Source: Plotosus lineatus
Taxonomy: Eukaryota > Chordata > Actinopteri > Siluriformes > Plotosidae
Assembly (NCBI GenBank): GCA_024760905.1
Contig: CM045735.1
Span: 12,772,249 to 12,836,248 of the forward strand
Direction: 5' to 3'
DNA: 64,000 nt
Shown here: positions 10,801 through 24,400 of the stretch, in pieces
Position numbering within the stretch: position 1 is the stretch's first letter
Layout of the letters: each line of letters starts with the position of its first letter
The notes under the pieces: model-generated
Seen by the model: the letters and a program-made list of their open reading frames with translations, nothing else
The model's database searches: none
Told to the model about the DNA's origin: nothing
Made by a program: the position numbers and the translations under genes

Positions 10801-13800
10801 ACAAATTCGACCTGTTGTTACCAATACGGACCAAACTCTGGCTCCGGTGATACAGGGCCCGAATGGCCCGTAGCAGCGGGTCTAGAATGCCGTACTCCCA
10901 GAGCACGCCCCACAAGATTGTTCGAGGGACACGGTCTAAAGCCTTCTCGAAATCCACAAAACACTTGTGGACACATTGGGCGTTCCCATGCCCCCTCCAG
11001 AATCCTGTGGAGCATATAGAGTTGGTCAAGAGTGCTACAGCCAGGACGAAAACCACATTGTTCCTCCTGAATCCGAGATTCAACTATCGGTCGATCCTCC
11101 TCTCTAGTATCCCTGCATAGACTTTCCCAGGTAGGCTGAGGAGTGTGATTCCCCGATAATTGGAACACACCCTCCGGTCCCACTTCTTAAAAATCGGGAC
11201 CACCACCCCAGTTTGCCAATTCAGAGGTACAGCCCCCGATGACCACGCAATGTTGCAGAGACACGTCAACCAAGACAGTCCTACAGCATCCAGAGCCCTG
11301 AGATATTCCGGGCGGATCTCGTCCAACCCCGGAGCTCGACCACTGAGGAGTTTTTTGATAACCTCAGTGTCCTCCACTCCAGTGATGGGCAGACCCCCAC
11401 TCGCCTTCCATGGAAGAGGAAGACCCTGGGGGTTTGTGTTGGTGGGATTGAGGAGGTCCTCAAAGTATTCCCTCCACCTCTCGACGACATCCCCAGTCGA
11501 GGTAAGCAGCTCCCCACCTCCACTGTAAACAGTGTTTGTAAAGAACTGCTTCCCCCTCCTGAGGCGTTGGATGGCAGTCCAGAACCTTTTTTGAGGCCAA
11601 CCAATAATCACTCTCCAGGCCTCACCGAACTCCTCCCACGCCGGAGATTTTGCATCTGCGACAGCCTCGGCTGCAGCACGTTTGGCCTGCCGGTGCCTGT
11701 TTGCTGCCGCGGGAGTCCCACAGGCTAATAAAACCCGATAGGCCTCCTTCTTCAGCTGGACGGCCCCCTTCACTGCAGGTGTCCTCCACCGGGTTCGGGG
11801 GTTACCGCCACGACAAGCACCGATGACCTTCCAGCCACAGCTATAGGCTGCCGCCTCAGCAATGGAGGCACGAAACATGGCGCATTCGGATTCCATGTCC
11901 CCCGTCTCCTCCGGGACGTGGTTGTAGTTCTGCCGGAGGTGGGAGTTAAAGGCTTCTCGGACAGGGGACTCCGCCAAACGTTCCCAGCAGACCCTGACTA
12001 CACACTTGGGCCTGCCAGGTCTGAAAGGCAGCCTCCCCCACCACCGAAGCCAACTCACCACCAGGTGGTGATCGGTAGACAGCTCAGCTCCTCTCTTCAC
12101 CCGAATGTCCAGAACATACGGCCGCAAGTCCAATGACAAGACTATAAAGTCAATCATCGAACTGCGGCCTAGGGTGTCCTGGTGCAAAGTGCACTATGGG
12201 CACACTTATGTTCGAACATGGTGTTTGTGATAGACAAACTGTGACGAGCATAGAAGTCCAACAACGAAACACCATTCAGGTTCAGACTGGAGAGGCCGTA
12301 CTTACCGATCACACCCTTCCAGGTCACACTATCGTTGCCCACATGGGCATTGAAGTCTCCCAAGACAACGAGTGAGTCTCCCGAGGGAGCGTTCTCCAAC
12401 ACCCCCCCCCCATCCCCCCAAGACTCCAAGAAGGGTGGGTACTCTGAACTGTCATTTGGTGCATAAGCACAAAATAATAGTCAGGACCCATCTCCCCACC
12501 TGAAGACTGCGGGAAGCTACCCTTTCGTCAACTGGGGGAAACCCCAACTTTTGGGCCCCGAGACGGGGGGCAACAAGAATGCCCACACCGGCTCGCCGGC
12601 TCTCCCCATGAGCAACTCCAGAATAGAATAAGGTCCAGCCTCTCTCGAGATGGGTGGTTCCAGAGCCCAAGCTATGTGTTGAGGTGAGCCCGACTATATC
12701 TAGTCGGTATCTCTCCACCTCACGCACCAGATCAGGCTCCTTCCCCACCAGAGAGGTGACATTGGCAGCTCCAGCATCTTAAAAGGCCAAGCAGGAGATG
12801 ATGCAGATTCACTTTTTAACTGCTCAGAGCAAATCTATTCATCTACTTTCAATCCACGTCACTGTGGCGGGAAGCGGGGAGCCAATCCTTTCTGTGTGAG
12901 CGGGTCAGATACCTTTAAACTCTAATTTTATTGGACTCACACGCTGCAGTTGTGTTTGCTTGCCAGCTGTGCTTGGCTTCGTGGAAATGAGCTGATCAAA
13001 ATGAGGGAAATTTATATCTTTACTCAAACAACACGCACAGTCTGTGGCTGTTATCATCCAATAAAATTGGAGTTTGAAGCTATCGGACCCGCCCATACAG
13101 TGGAGTACAGAAAGGATTGGCTCTCCGCAGCATGTCACAGTGATGTGGAATTGAAAATAGATGTATAGATTTAAATATGCGAGATTTATTCATCTGTTTT
13201 CAATCAGCATACGACCAGATCGATTTACTGCTGGAACCAAAAGCGGTCGGAAGTCGACGATTGTCTGTATATGCGTATATAATATCAATAAATACATATT
13301 CAATGCTATAAATGCTTATAATAACATTTAAACATTAAAAATAATGCATAATATGTAAATAAATATATAAATACACACACATACAGAGCGCACGTACGCA
13401 GATGCGCATGCACACACTCAGCACCTCACAACAATGTAATTAGTTTTGATGGGAGATTTTGGGAGGTTTTTGTTTTGTGTTGGTTTAGGGGGGTTTTTTT
13501 TGTGCATAATTGGCCTTGTTGCATTTTCTTGAACTTTTCCCCCTATTCTTCCTTATTTTTTTAATTCGATGAATGTTTTTCTCAAAAGCACGATGCACCA
13601 AAGCCACATGAATTGAAGTGCGAAGTAGCGAGGGATCCCTGTATTCCTGAAGCATTTTTCATGACCGTAACTATCTTCATCATGTCAAATATTTAGGATC
13701 ATCCTGACTTGATGACATCAGAGTTGCACCTTGGTGACATCATGTCACGAGTAAATCTCGGCAAGAAAGGATCCAGTATGGGTGAGATTTCTAAGTGGAA

Positions 13801-15384
13801 TTGATTTGAAAAGTCCCCGAACCTCATGATCCGAGACCGCGTAGTAATTTTCAGATCTGTGTTTTCTGCTGCATGTAGCCTTAATTGACTTGGCCTTGTC
13901 GAAGAAGAAGATGAGGGAAGAGAAAAGGAAGAAGAGGATGCGACCCATTAAAACTGAATCAGACGACGGCTGTGAGGGTCAGACACAGACGACCTCATTG
14001 TCTGCTCCCATTAGCGACAGCACACCTGCTCTCCTGCAGAGTGTTAAGGAAGAGTGAGAAAAGTCCTCCAAAACACACTCGCTCAGCGTTAGTGGAGTCT
14101 GCAGTCTGATTAATGTGACAAACTGATTAATGTGTTTTCTGTTCTCTACAGAGCTATGGAGGAGTCCCAGCACAGCCCTGAGCCAGTGAAAGAGATAGCC
14201 ATTAGCTTCTTTCATCTCCTGGAGGACATGTTTAGGCAGGAGAATCTGGCAGCCTCCTCACTGGTATACCGGCACAAATGCCTCTGTTGCTTTTAGTATG
14301 AAATTATTATTATTATTAAAGCTTTATGATGGAACAATAATCAATATTATTGTAAACTAATTTGAAAGCAATTATTTGTTCAATCACTTAATCCTACTGC
14401 TCGGGTCACGGGAAGGTTGGAGCCTATCTCAGCCAACACCTGGCAAATCCAGGATACACCCTGAACCGCTAGCCAGATCATTGCAGGGTAACACACATGA
14501 CCATTTATACTCACATGAACACCTAGGGACAGTTCTGAACCGCTAATTAGCGTAATATGGATGTTTTTGGACTGGGAGGGGTAAACCAGAGTACCCAAAG
14601 GAAACCCATGCAAGCATGGGGAGAACATGCAAACGCCACATGGAAACTCCCAAGCCTGGGAATCGAACCCAGGACCTTCTTGGTGCAAGCGGACGTACTT
14701 GCCACCATTCCACCTTTATTGAGAATGGTTATTTTAAGCAGTTCTTTTAAATTGTAGACTGATAAAATTTCTGGACATTTTATTTTTCACGTTGTAAAAA
14801 ATATCTATTTAAACTTAAATAATTTATACAAACATAAGCTCTTATTTCGATCTGATATATTTACATTTTTAAACAGTAATAGTTCATAATATAATATATT
14901 GATGGTAGTTTATTAGTGAGGCATGTTGTCTAGAAATACTAAGCAATTATAGAACAAGGCGAGGCATGATAAAAATTATTTTGTCGAGGGATTGTTAACT
15001 GTTAATACTTAAAAATACAAAAATTCAAATTTATTTATTCGAAATTGTTTCAAGATAGACATGTAATTATGTAAGCATGTGCCAGTGGTGCAATAAGCTT
15101 TCATCTTATTTGATGGCAACAGTTATCCCATGGCAGTGATGCGATATCAAGAATTAGTCAATATCCTTAAACCAATCAGAAAGAAGAAAATCTCTTGAGT
15201 GAATAATAAATTTTTATTGAGCGTAATGTGATGTTTTTGTGATATTATTCACCCCTTAATTTATAAATGTCAAGTTTAACAGTCCCAACTGCTTGAATTG
15301 CAAGACTGTCTACAACTCCTGAACGGAAATTGTCAGTAAAGTGGACTGATTTGATTGTTGGGTCATGTCGACCCAAAAAATACC

Positions 15385-15436
<52 letters not shown>

Positions 15437-18400
15437 TTATTTATCCAGGTCTTTAATATAAGTGATGAAATACTGCATGATCTGTCTCATGAAGCTTATT
15501 ATGATTCCTTATTCCCAGTGTGTGCCTAACAGACATCTTAGGTAAAAACCAATCTGATGTCCTGTCTCACAGGTTGAAGAGAAAGTACAGCAGTGGCAAG
15601 CTTCTGCGGCTAGTCCACTCAACCCCTGGTTCTCCATGGCTCCCTGTTGGTCAGAGTTAACAGTACCTGCTCTACAGTTCTTAGCTGGGGAAAGTAAGTA
15701 ATGTATTTTCATTCAGGTATCGATTCATGTAATTGAGTGTTATTTTGTTTGTTTAATCTTTTGGGATCTTTTGTAGCTGGCTCTATGGCGCTGCCTAGTG
15801 GCTTCTCACCATATGTAGAATTCAGAGAGCTCACCCAACAGTGGAAATGGATTGGTAAGATGATTTTTCTCTGATTTGTTGTCATTATAAGCAGTAAATT
15901 GAAACCGGAGCAAATGTTTCATTGATCACAATGTTTGTATTAGGGTTAAACATTAAAAATGGATCATGCAACAGTTGTTCAGTAAACATAAATATGACCC
16001 ATCCAGGCAAAGTGGGTATCAAGTCGGATATTGTTAAAAAACTTGAACTTTAAACATGAATTTCTCCAAGGTTGCTTAAAAAGCTAAACATTTCTGGCAG
16101 ATTTTGGTTTGTTCATCCAAATTTCGCAAAATATGTTAAATTTTTTTATCATTTCAAGCTTAGGATATCAGCTTCAAAATGGTACCAATAACTCAAAACT
16201 GTCTGTCTTCCTTTCGGCTTTTTCCCTTTTTTTCTCGGGAGTCGCCACAGTGAATCATCTGATTCGCACGTTTCATTTTGGCAGAGGTTTTTACATCGGA
16301 TGCCCTTCCTGTCACAACCCTTTTAGTAAGGGACAGAAACACGCTGACGACTTTGCAGCTACTCTTTACGAAAGTCAGCAATGGTTCTTTTACATGCCTC
16401 TCAACATAGACAGTGAGAGACATGGCCCGCCTTTGATAACCCAGTTAGCCGCACTGGGGGGGACAGTGACAACCTTGTGGAGAGTGGGACTCGAACCCCC
16501 AACCTTTGGATCAGTGATCCAGCGCCCTATACCACTAGACCACCACTGCCCCTTACCAATAACTCAAAACTAATAATTTTAAACTGAATACCCACACTGG
16601 GATAGGTCACAAATATTGATTATCACTATAATAAAGTTGTCTTTTAAAATTTACTTTCTTCCCCTGAGGTCGTTCCTCACACTCAATTTGCATATTAAAT
16701 AATTTTATTTGTAAAATTAAATATGTAACTATTATTTCTACAGATATTAAGTGTGCGCGCGTGTGTGCGCGTGTGTGCCCCCCTCCCCCCGCGACCGCCA
16801 ATTTCCACAAAGTAGGATCGCCCCCCGGACTGACATACGGACATGTATGTGTGTATATAATATCAATAAATATATACATCCCACGCTATAAATGCTTATA
16901 ATAATAATTAAACATTCAAAAATAATGCATAAGATGTAAATGAAATATAAATACAGACACGCGCACGCACACTCAGATGCGCGCCTCACATAAAAATGTA
17001 AGTAGTTTTGTTGGGTTGTTTTTTTTGGGTGTTTTTTTAATGTTTTTGTTTGTTTGGGGATTGTTGCATAATTGCCATTGTTTTGCGGCATTTTCCTTAA
17101 CTTTTCCCCTATTTTTCCTTAATTTCCTTATTTTTTTATTTTTCGATGAATGTTTTTTAAAAACCCGCGATGCACTGAAGCCAGAGAATCTGAAGCACGA
17201 AGTAGCGAGGGATCAGTGTAATGACCTGGTTGCAATTTTTTATTTTTTTTTTCTTGTTGAAATTCAGACTTTTCTTTCAAAAATCTGTGTTGGAGAATAA
17301 TAAATTTTGGGCATTCCGTGCAATTCTTTTTGCTTTGAAAAATATTTTCATTTGTTTTGATTGTTCTGTTCAATTTACCAAATAAATCAGAGAGTTAATT
17401 TTGGACCATGCGTTAGACCAACTGAAACTTTGACTGACTGTTTGGGTGAAATTTTTGATTCATCTTTTCAGGACCCACTCAGGACAGTGAAAAAGATCTC
17501 AGTACACTTTGCATGCATTGGCTGGAGACAAAGGACCATGTTGTAGTAAAGGTATCTTTTGTGTACCACCAGTACCAGAAATTTGGCATTCTAACAATGG
17601 ACTTGTGCTTTTTCCATTGCTTTCTTGACCGCTTTGTCTATCATACAATGTGCTTCTGGAATTTCAATGTACTGCATCCTCTGTGTGGTTATTTTTAACA
17701 GCAAGAAGGGGAAGAAGCAGCAGAATTGACTCCTCCAGCTCCTAGAGTGTGAGTTACTGTGTTGAAACAAAATACCTTTCATTACCTTTCCCCACCTACA
17801 CCTCCCATTTCTTTTTCTTTTCTTTTTCTTTTCTTTTTTTTTAATGGCCACTGTGATCTTATGCCAGATGGACTGATTATGTGGTGAGGCCCAGCACTGG
17901 GGATGAGCGGCATGTTTTTCAAGAGCAGGTACTGAAGAATATTTTATCCTTTCTTATTCAAGGTGCCGTGCTCCAAAACGTCAACATGTTTAATTTGCAA
18001 TAGTAACACAAGTGAATTGAAATAAGTGTTTGGAATGTGATGTTGTACGTAATTGATTCATGTTTCTAATTTAGGAGCAACAACGCTATGACCAACCTCA
18101 CAAAGCCTTTACCTTCCGCATGCATGGATTTGAGTCTGTAGTGGGGCCGGTCAAAGGGGTTTTTGATAAGGAAACTTCCCTGAATAAAGCCCGTGAACAC
18201 TCACTGCTGCGCTCTGACCGTCCAGCTTACGTCACCATCCTCTCCCTGGGTAATATGGCTTTAAAAACATCTAAGCACTGCAATGGTTAAAATTTTTGGG
18301 CACACAAGTAAACATCATAGTATAATTACTCAATGTATTTGTCTCCACCATTCAGTGAGAAGTGAAGAAAATTGTGTGTATGTTAGGGTATGTAGGTATT

Positions 18401-21400
18401 CATGCACAATGTAGATATTATGGTACTATCTAGGGCAGGGGTGGACACACTTTTTCAGCACGCGAGCTACTTACAAATTTGACCAAGTCAAAAGGATCTA
18501 GGAACTATTCAAAATGCAAAACATATTCATAAATATACAGGGATCCCTCACTTTCTGTGGTTAATGTGGACCGAGACCCCTGCGACCGCCGATTTCCACA
18601 AAGTAGGATCGACCCCCCCCAACTGACGTATGTGTACATTTATGTGTATATAATATCAATAAATACATATTCAATGCGATAAATGATTATAATAAAAATT
18701 AAACATTCAAAAATAATGCATTAGATGTAAATAAAATGTAAGTACACACTCAGACGTGCACGCATACACATAAAAATGTAAGTAGTTTGTTGGGGGGGGG
18801 GGTTTATAATTGGCCTTGTTTTGCAGCATTTTCCTTAATTAATTTCCTTATTTATTTATTTGTTTTTGATGATTATTTTTGAAAAACCTGCGATGCACTG
18901 AAGCCGCAGAAACTGAAGCATGAAGTAGCAAGGGATCACTGTATTGAGAATTATTACCATATATGTCAGTGTACCTTGCACAACTGAATGAATCCATATT
19001 GCCCAGCACACTTTGTACATTTTTGGTCATTACTTTACTCTGATGACTGGCACTGAATGGAATTTCTTGTTCTTGATTAAGTGACTAACCCGGAACGAAG
19101 CTTTGGTGGCTGCTTTTACTTTTAAAGTTCACTGTGGGGAAAAATGATTGATATCCGGACAATTGAGATTTTAGTGCCTTCACTTTTCTCCTTCTCAGTT
19201 CGCTTTTCAGAGGGAAATCTGCATCGTAATTTTTTGGACGGTCCGAAAATGCCGCTCCTCATTTCCCTTTTTCGATATGGCGATGGCAGAGTGGCAGATG
19301 AGGCAAATACATTTTGAAAATGACATAGTAAAAAAAAAAGTTCCCTCTCCCCCACTCATTTTTATACCGTTAAGTTTAGAAGACATAAATTGGAGGCTAA
19401 CTTACTAGCTTGCAAGAACGCATTGCTAATGTGCATATACGCAGTGACATCTGTATCAGAAAAGGTCCGATTGGTCAGACCAGCTGTCAATCAAGTGAGA
19501 AATGTCATAGTCTACATTTTAATGCCATGCCTACCTACACTACCTTTGCAATTGTCCTGGAGATTGCGATTGACGTACTGGGCACACCTGATCTGGGGTT
19601 CATTTGCGGGAGTTAGCATACTGTGTTAGCATGATCTGTACATGGTCATGAATAAACCCTGCATATTTTATATTAAAGCTTCCCTTAATATCATAACCAC
19701 ACATCTATCTGTCTGTCTGTCTTCCTTTCGGCTTTTTCCCTTTTACTCGGGAGTCGCCACAGTGAATCATTTGATCCGCACGTTTGATTTGGCAGAGGTT
19801 TTTTTTTTACGTCGGATGCCCTTCCTGTCACAACCCTTTTTAGCAAGGGACAGAAACATGCTGACGACTTTGCAGCCTACTCTTTATGAAAGTCGGCAAT
19901 GGTTCTTTTACATGCCTCTCACCATAGACAGTGAGAGACATGGCCCGCCTTTGATAACCCAGTTAGCTGCACTGGGGGGGACAGTGACAACCTTGTGGAG
20001 AGTTGGGACTCGAACCCCCAACCTTTGGATCAGCGATCCAGCGCCCTATACCACTAGACCACCACTGCCCCTATAGCCACATAGCCACATATCTATCTGT
20101 TAATGCAAAAAAAATAATGTTCTTTTTGTGTGTTGGATTTAGAAACTCAGCTTACCTCCTGTCCCTGGTGGTCTAGTGGTTAGAATTTGGTGTTCTCCGG
20201 GTTTGATTCCCAGTCAGGGATGATATTTTGCGGCAGCCGTAGCCTATTGGTTAAAGAATCAGCTTTGGGACTGAATGGTCACTGATTCTATTCCTGAACC
20301 AGCAGGAAAAATGTGTTTTATTTGGGGCAGTGGGCTGCAGCTTCCCTTCCTCCACCTTCTTGGCTGAAGTGCCCTTGAGCAAGGCATCGAACTCATAACA
20401 CAACTTCCAGTCCTGACTGTTCACTTTCTGCTAATATATTGCACTCCTTGGTAGGTGCCACCGTAATGAGTCAATAAACTTTACTCACATTACCTGTCAG
20501 TGGTCATAATGTTTTCAATGTTATGCTGATCGGAGTATGTACATCCTGATGCATAATCTGTACAGTAAGTAGAAACTTGTCTGTATGTCGTCTGTACAAA
20601 ACTCTACATGTGGATGGTTAATAAAAGTGTATTCATAATTTAATTGGCTAGCCCACCAGTAAAGGAAGAGTTTTAGTCTACTATTCAGCTCAATGTTTGT
20701 TTGGATGGAAGTTTAGTTAACTATATTTTAAACATTGCCTTTAGTTTATGTTCACCCTGCTTCTTCTTTGTTCTCAGTGCGTGACGCAGCTGCAAGACTG
20801 CCCAATGGGGAAGGTACTCGAGCGGAGATCTGTGAGCTGCTTAAAGACTCCCAGTTCTTGGCTCCTGATGTAACCAGTGCTCAGGTCCTCACTCCACTCC
20901 ACACTTGCTCCCTGTACCTCTTTTTCTGCTTTGTTTTCTAGATCCAGGTTATTCAATGATATGTTTCATACAGGTGAATACAGTTGTTAGTGGTGCGCTT
21001 GACCGCCTCCACTATGAGAAAGACCCATGTGTGAAATATGACATTGGCCGCAAGCTGTGGATCTACTTGCACCGAGATCGGAGTCAGGAGGAGTTTGGTA
21101 ATTCCTATAAGGCTTATCTAACTTTTGGCAAAAGATTGTTGTGCACCAGGATAATGTTAAGAGTGCAGAAAAATATAATAAGGTGTCCCTACAGGCATCA
21201 AAAGTATCTTTATAAGAAAATTTAAAGATATACAGAACTATATTGTATGAGGAGTAAATAGAGATGCATGTAGCTTCAGAGAAACAGAATAAAAAGATAG
21301 TGATGTAGTGTAATTACCAGTTTGAGATGTTAGATGTTAGTATGATGATATGTTGTTTATCATGTCTTCATTGCTAATACCTCATGTCATTGACTGTTGG

Positions 21401-24400
21401 TGCGCAGAATAACAAAACAATTTATAGTGTCTGTGTAATGCAAAAAAAAAACAAAACTTAATAGTACCGGTAGTTCTTTCTTTGATTCTTGTATCATTAA
21501 AGTGATATTCGCTCCTGTTACAGAAACTTATGCCTAAATAGGTGTTTCTACTTACATTTTGGAAGTTGCAAACTGCTAAAATTTGTTTGATCATTTTCAC
21601 TAGCCTGTTTAAAAAGACTGCTGTTTCACTCTTGTGAGTGTGTGACATGACAATAGTAAGTGAATCTTTTAGTTCATATAAGGCAAGTTAATGGCAATAA
21701 TCACAGCATACTGATATTAGTCCAACAAATCAGATATACTGTATACTAGTGAACTTATAAATAAAATTCCACTGGGAACTTCCACAATATATTTGTGATT
21801 CCGCTTGCATACATTAAAATAAGCCTGACCACATACATAAAGAAAACCACACCAGGTTTTTCCTACGCAAATTATTTCTCTGTTGTTGATGGAAACAAGA
21901 GGTGATCACATGTGACTTTTCACTACTTTTTGCATGGAGAGAATTGAGAATATTATACAATGAAGTTATTGGATGTGTGCCCTCCCATGGACCCACCACC
22001 CGTGGGAGGAGTTTTAGGGGTCGGGTGCAGTGTGAGTTGGGTGGCAGCCAAAGGCATGGGTTCTGTCGGACTGATCCTCGGCTGCTTACTCTGACCTTCG
22101 GGACATGGAATGTCACCTCTCTGGCGGGAAAGGAGCCTGATTTGGTGCGTGAGGTGGAGAGATACCGACTAGATATAGTCGGGCTCACCTCAACGCATAG
22201 CTTGGGCTCTGGAACTATCCATCTCGAAAGAGGCTGGACCTTCTTCTATTCTGGAGTTGCTCATGGGGAGAGGCGGCGAGCCGGTGTGGGTATTCTTGTT
22301 GCCCCCCGTCTCGGTGCCCAAATGTTGGGGTTCTCCCCGGTTGACAGAAAGGTTAGCTTCCCTCCGTCTTCGGGTGGGGGGACGGGTCCTGACTGTTATT
22401 TGTGCTTATGCACCAAATGACAGTTCAGAGTACCCACCCTTTTTGGAGTCTTTCTTTGGGGGATTGGAGAACGCTCCCTCGGGAGACTCGCTCGTTGTCT
22501 TGGGAGACTTCAACGCCCATGTGGGCAACGATAGTGTGACCTGGAAGGGTGTGATCGGTAGGTACGGCCTCTCCAGTCTGAATCCGAATGGTGTGTCGTT
22601 GTTGGACTTCTGTGCTCGTCATAGTTTGTCTATCACGAACACCATGTTCGAACATAAGGGTGTCCATAAGTGCACTTGGCACCAGGACACCCTAGGTCGC
22701 AGTTCGATGATTGACTTTGTAGTCGTGTCATCGGACTTGCGACCATATGTTCTGGACACTCGGGTGAAGAGAGGAGCTGAGCTGTCTACCAATCACTACC
22801 TGGTGGTGAGTTGGCTTCGGTGGTGTGGGAGGTTGCCTTCCAGACCTGGCAGGCCCAAGCGTGTAATCAGGGTCTGCTGGGAACGTTTGGCGGAGCCCCC
22901 TGTCCGAGAGGCCTTTAACTCCCACCTCCGGCAGAGCTACAACCACGTTCCGGAGGAGGCAGGGGACATGGAATCTGAATGGGCCATGTTTCGTGCCTCC
23001 ATTGCTGAGGCGGCAGCCCATGGCTGTGGCCGTAAGGTCGCCGGTGCTTGTCGTGGCGGTAATCCCCGAACCCGGTGGTGGACACCTGCGGTGAAGGGGG
23101 CCGTCCAGCTGAAGAAGGAGGCCTATCGGGTTTTATTAGCCTGTGGGACTCCTGAGGCAGCACAGGGGTGCCGGCAGGACAAGCGTGCTGCAGCCGAGGC
23201 TGTCGCAGATGCAACATCTCGGGCGTGGGAGGAGTTCGGTGAGGGCCTGGAGAGTAATTATGGGTTGGCCTCAAAGGTTCTGGGCCACCATCCGACGCCT
23301 CAGGAGGGGGAAGCAGTTCTTCACAAACACTGTTTACGGTGGAGGTGGGGAGCTGCTTACCTTGACTGGGGATGTTGTTGAGAGGTGGAGGGAATACTTT
23401 GAGGACCTTCTCAATCCCACCAACACGCCCTCCGTGGAAGAGGAAGACCCTGGGGCTTCGGGTGAGGGTCTGCCCATCACTGGAGTGGAGGTCACTGAGG
23501 TTGTCCAAAAGCTCCTCGGTGGTCGAGCTCTGGGGTTGGACGAGATCCGCCCGGAATACCTCAGGACTCTGGATGTTGTAGGACTGTCTTGGTTGACACG
23601 TCTCTGCAACATTGCGTGGTCATCGGGGGCTGTACCTCTGGATTGGCAAACTGGGGTGGTGGTCCCAATTTTTAAGAAGGGGGACCGGAGGGTGTGTTCC
23701 AATTATCGGGGAATTACACTCCTCAGCCTACCTGGTAAAGTCTATGCAGGGTACTAGAGAGGAGGATCCGACCGATAGTCGAACCTCGGATTCAGGAGGA
23801 ACAATGTGGTTTTCGCCCTGGCCGCAGCACTCTTGACCAACTCTATACGCTCCACAGGATTCTGGAGGGGGCATGGGAGTTTGCCCAATCTGTCCACATG
23901 TGCTTTGTGGATTTAGAGAAGGCTTTCGACCGTGTCCCTCGAAAGATCTTGTGGGGCGTGCTCGAGAGTACGGGCGTTCGGATCCGTTGCTACGAGCTAT
24001 TCGGTAGCTGTATCACCGAGCCAGAGTTTGGTCCGTATTGGTAACAGCAGCTCGGATTCGTTTCGGTGGGAGTTGGAGTCCGCCAAGGCTGTCCTTTGTC
24101 ACCGATTCTGTTCATAATTTTTATGGACAGAATTTCTAGGCGCAGTCGAGGCGATGAGGGGTTCTGGTTCGGTGGCCATCGGATATCATCTCTGCTTTTT
24201 GCGGATGATGTTGTCCTTTTGGCTTCATCAAGTCGGGCCCTCCAGCTCTCATTGGAGCGATTCGCAGCTGAGTGCGAAGCAGCCGGGATGAAGATCAGTA
24301 CCTCCAAGTCCGAGGCCATGGTTCTCAGTCGGACAATAGTGGAATGCACCCTCTGGGTCGGGGATGAGGTCCTGCCCCAAGTGGAGGAGTTTAAGTATCT

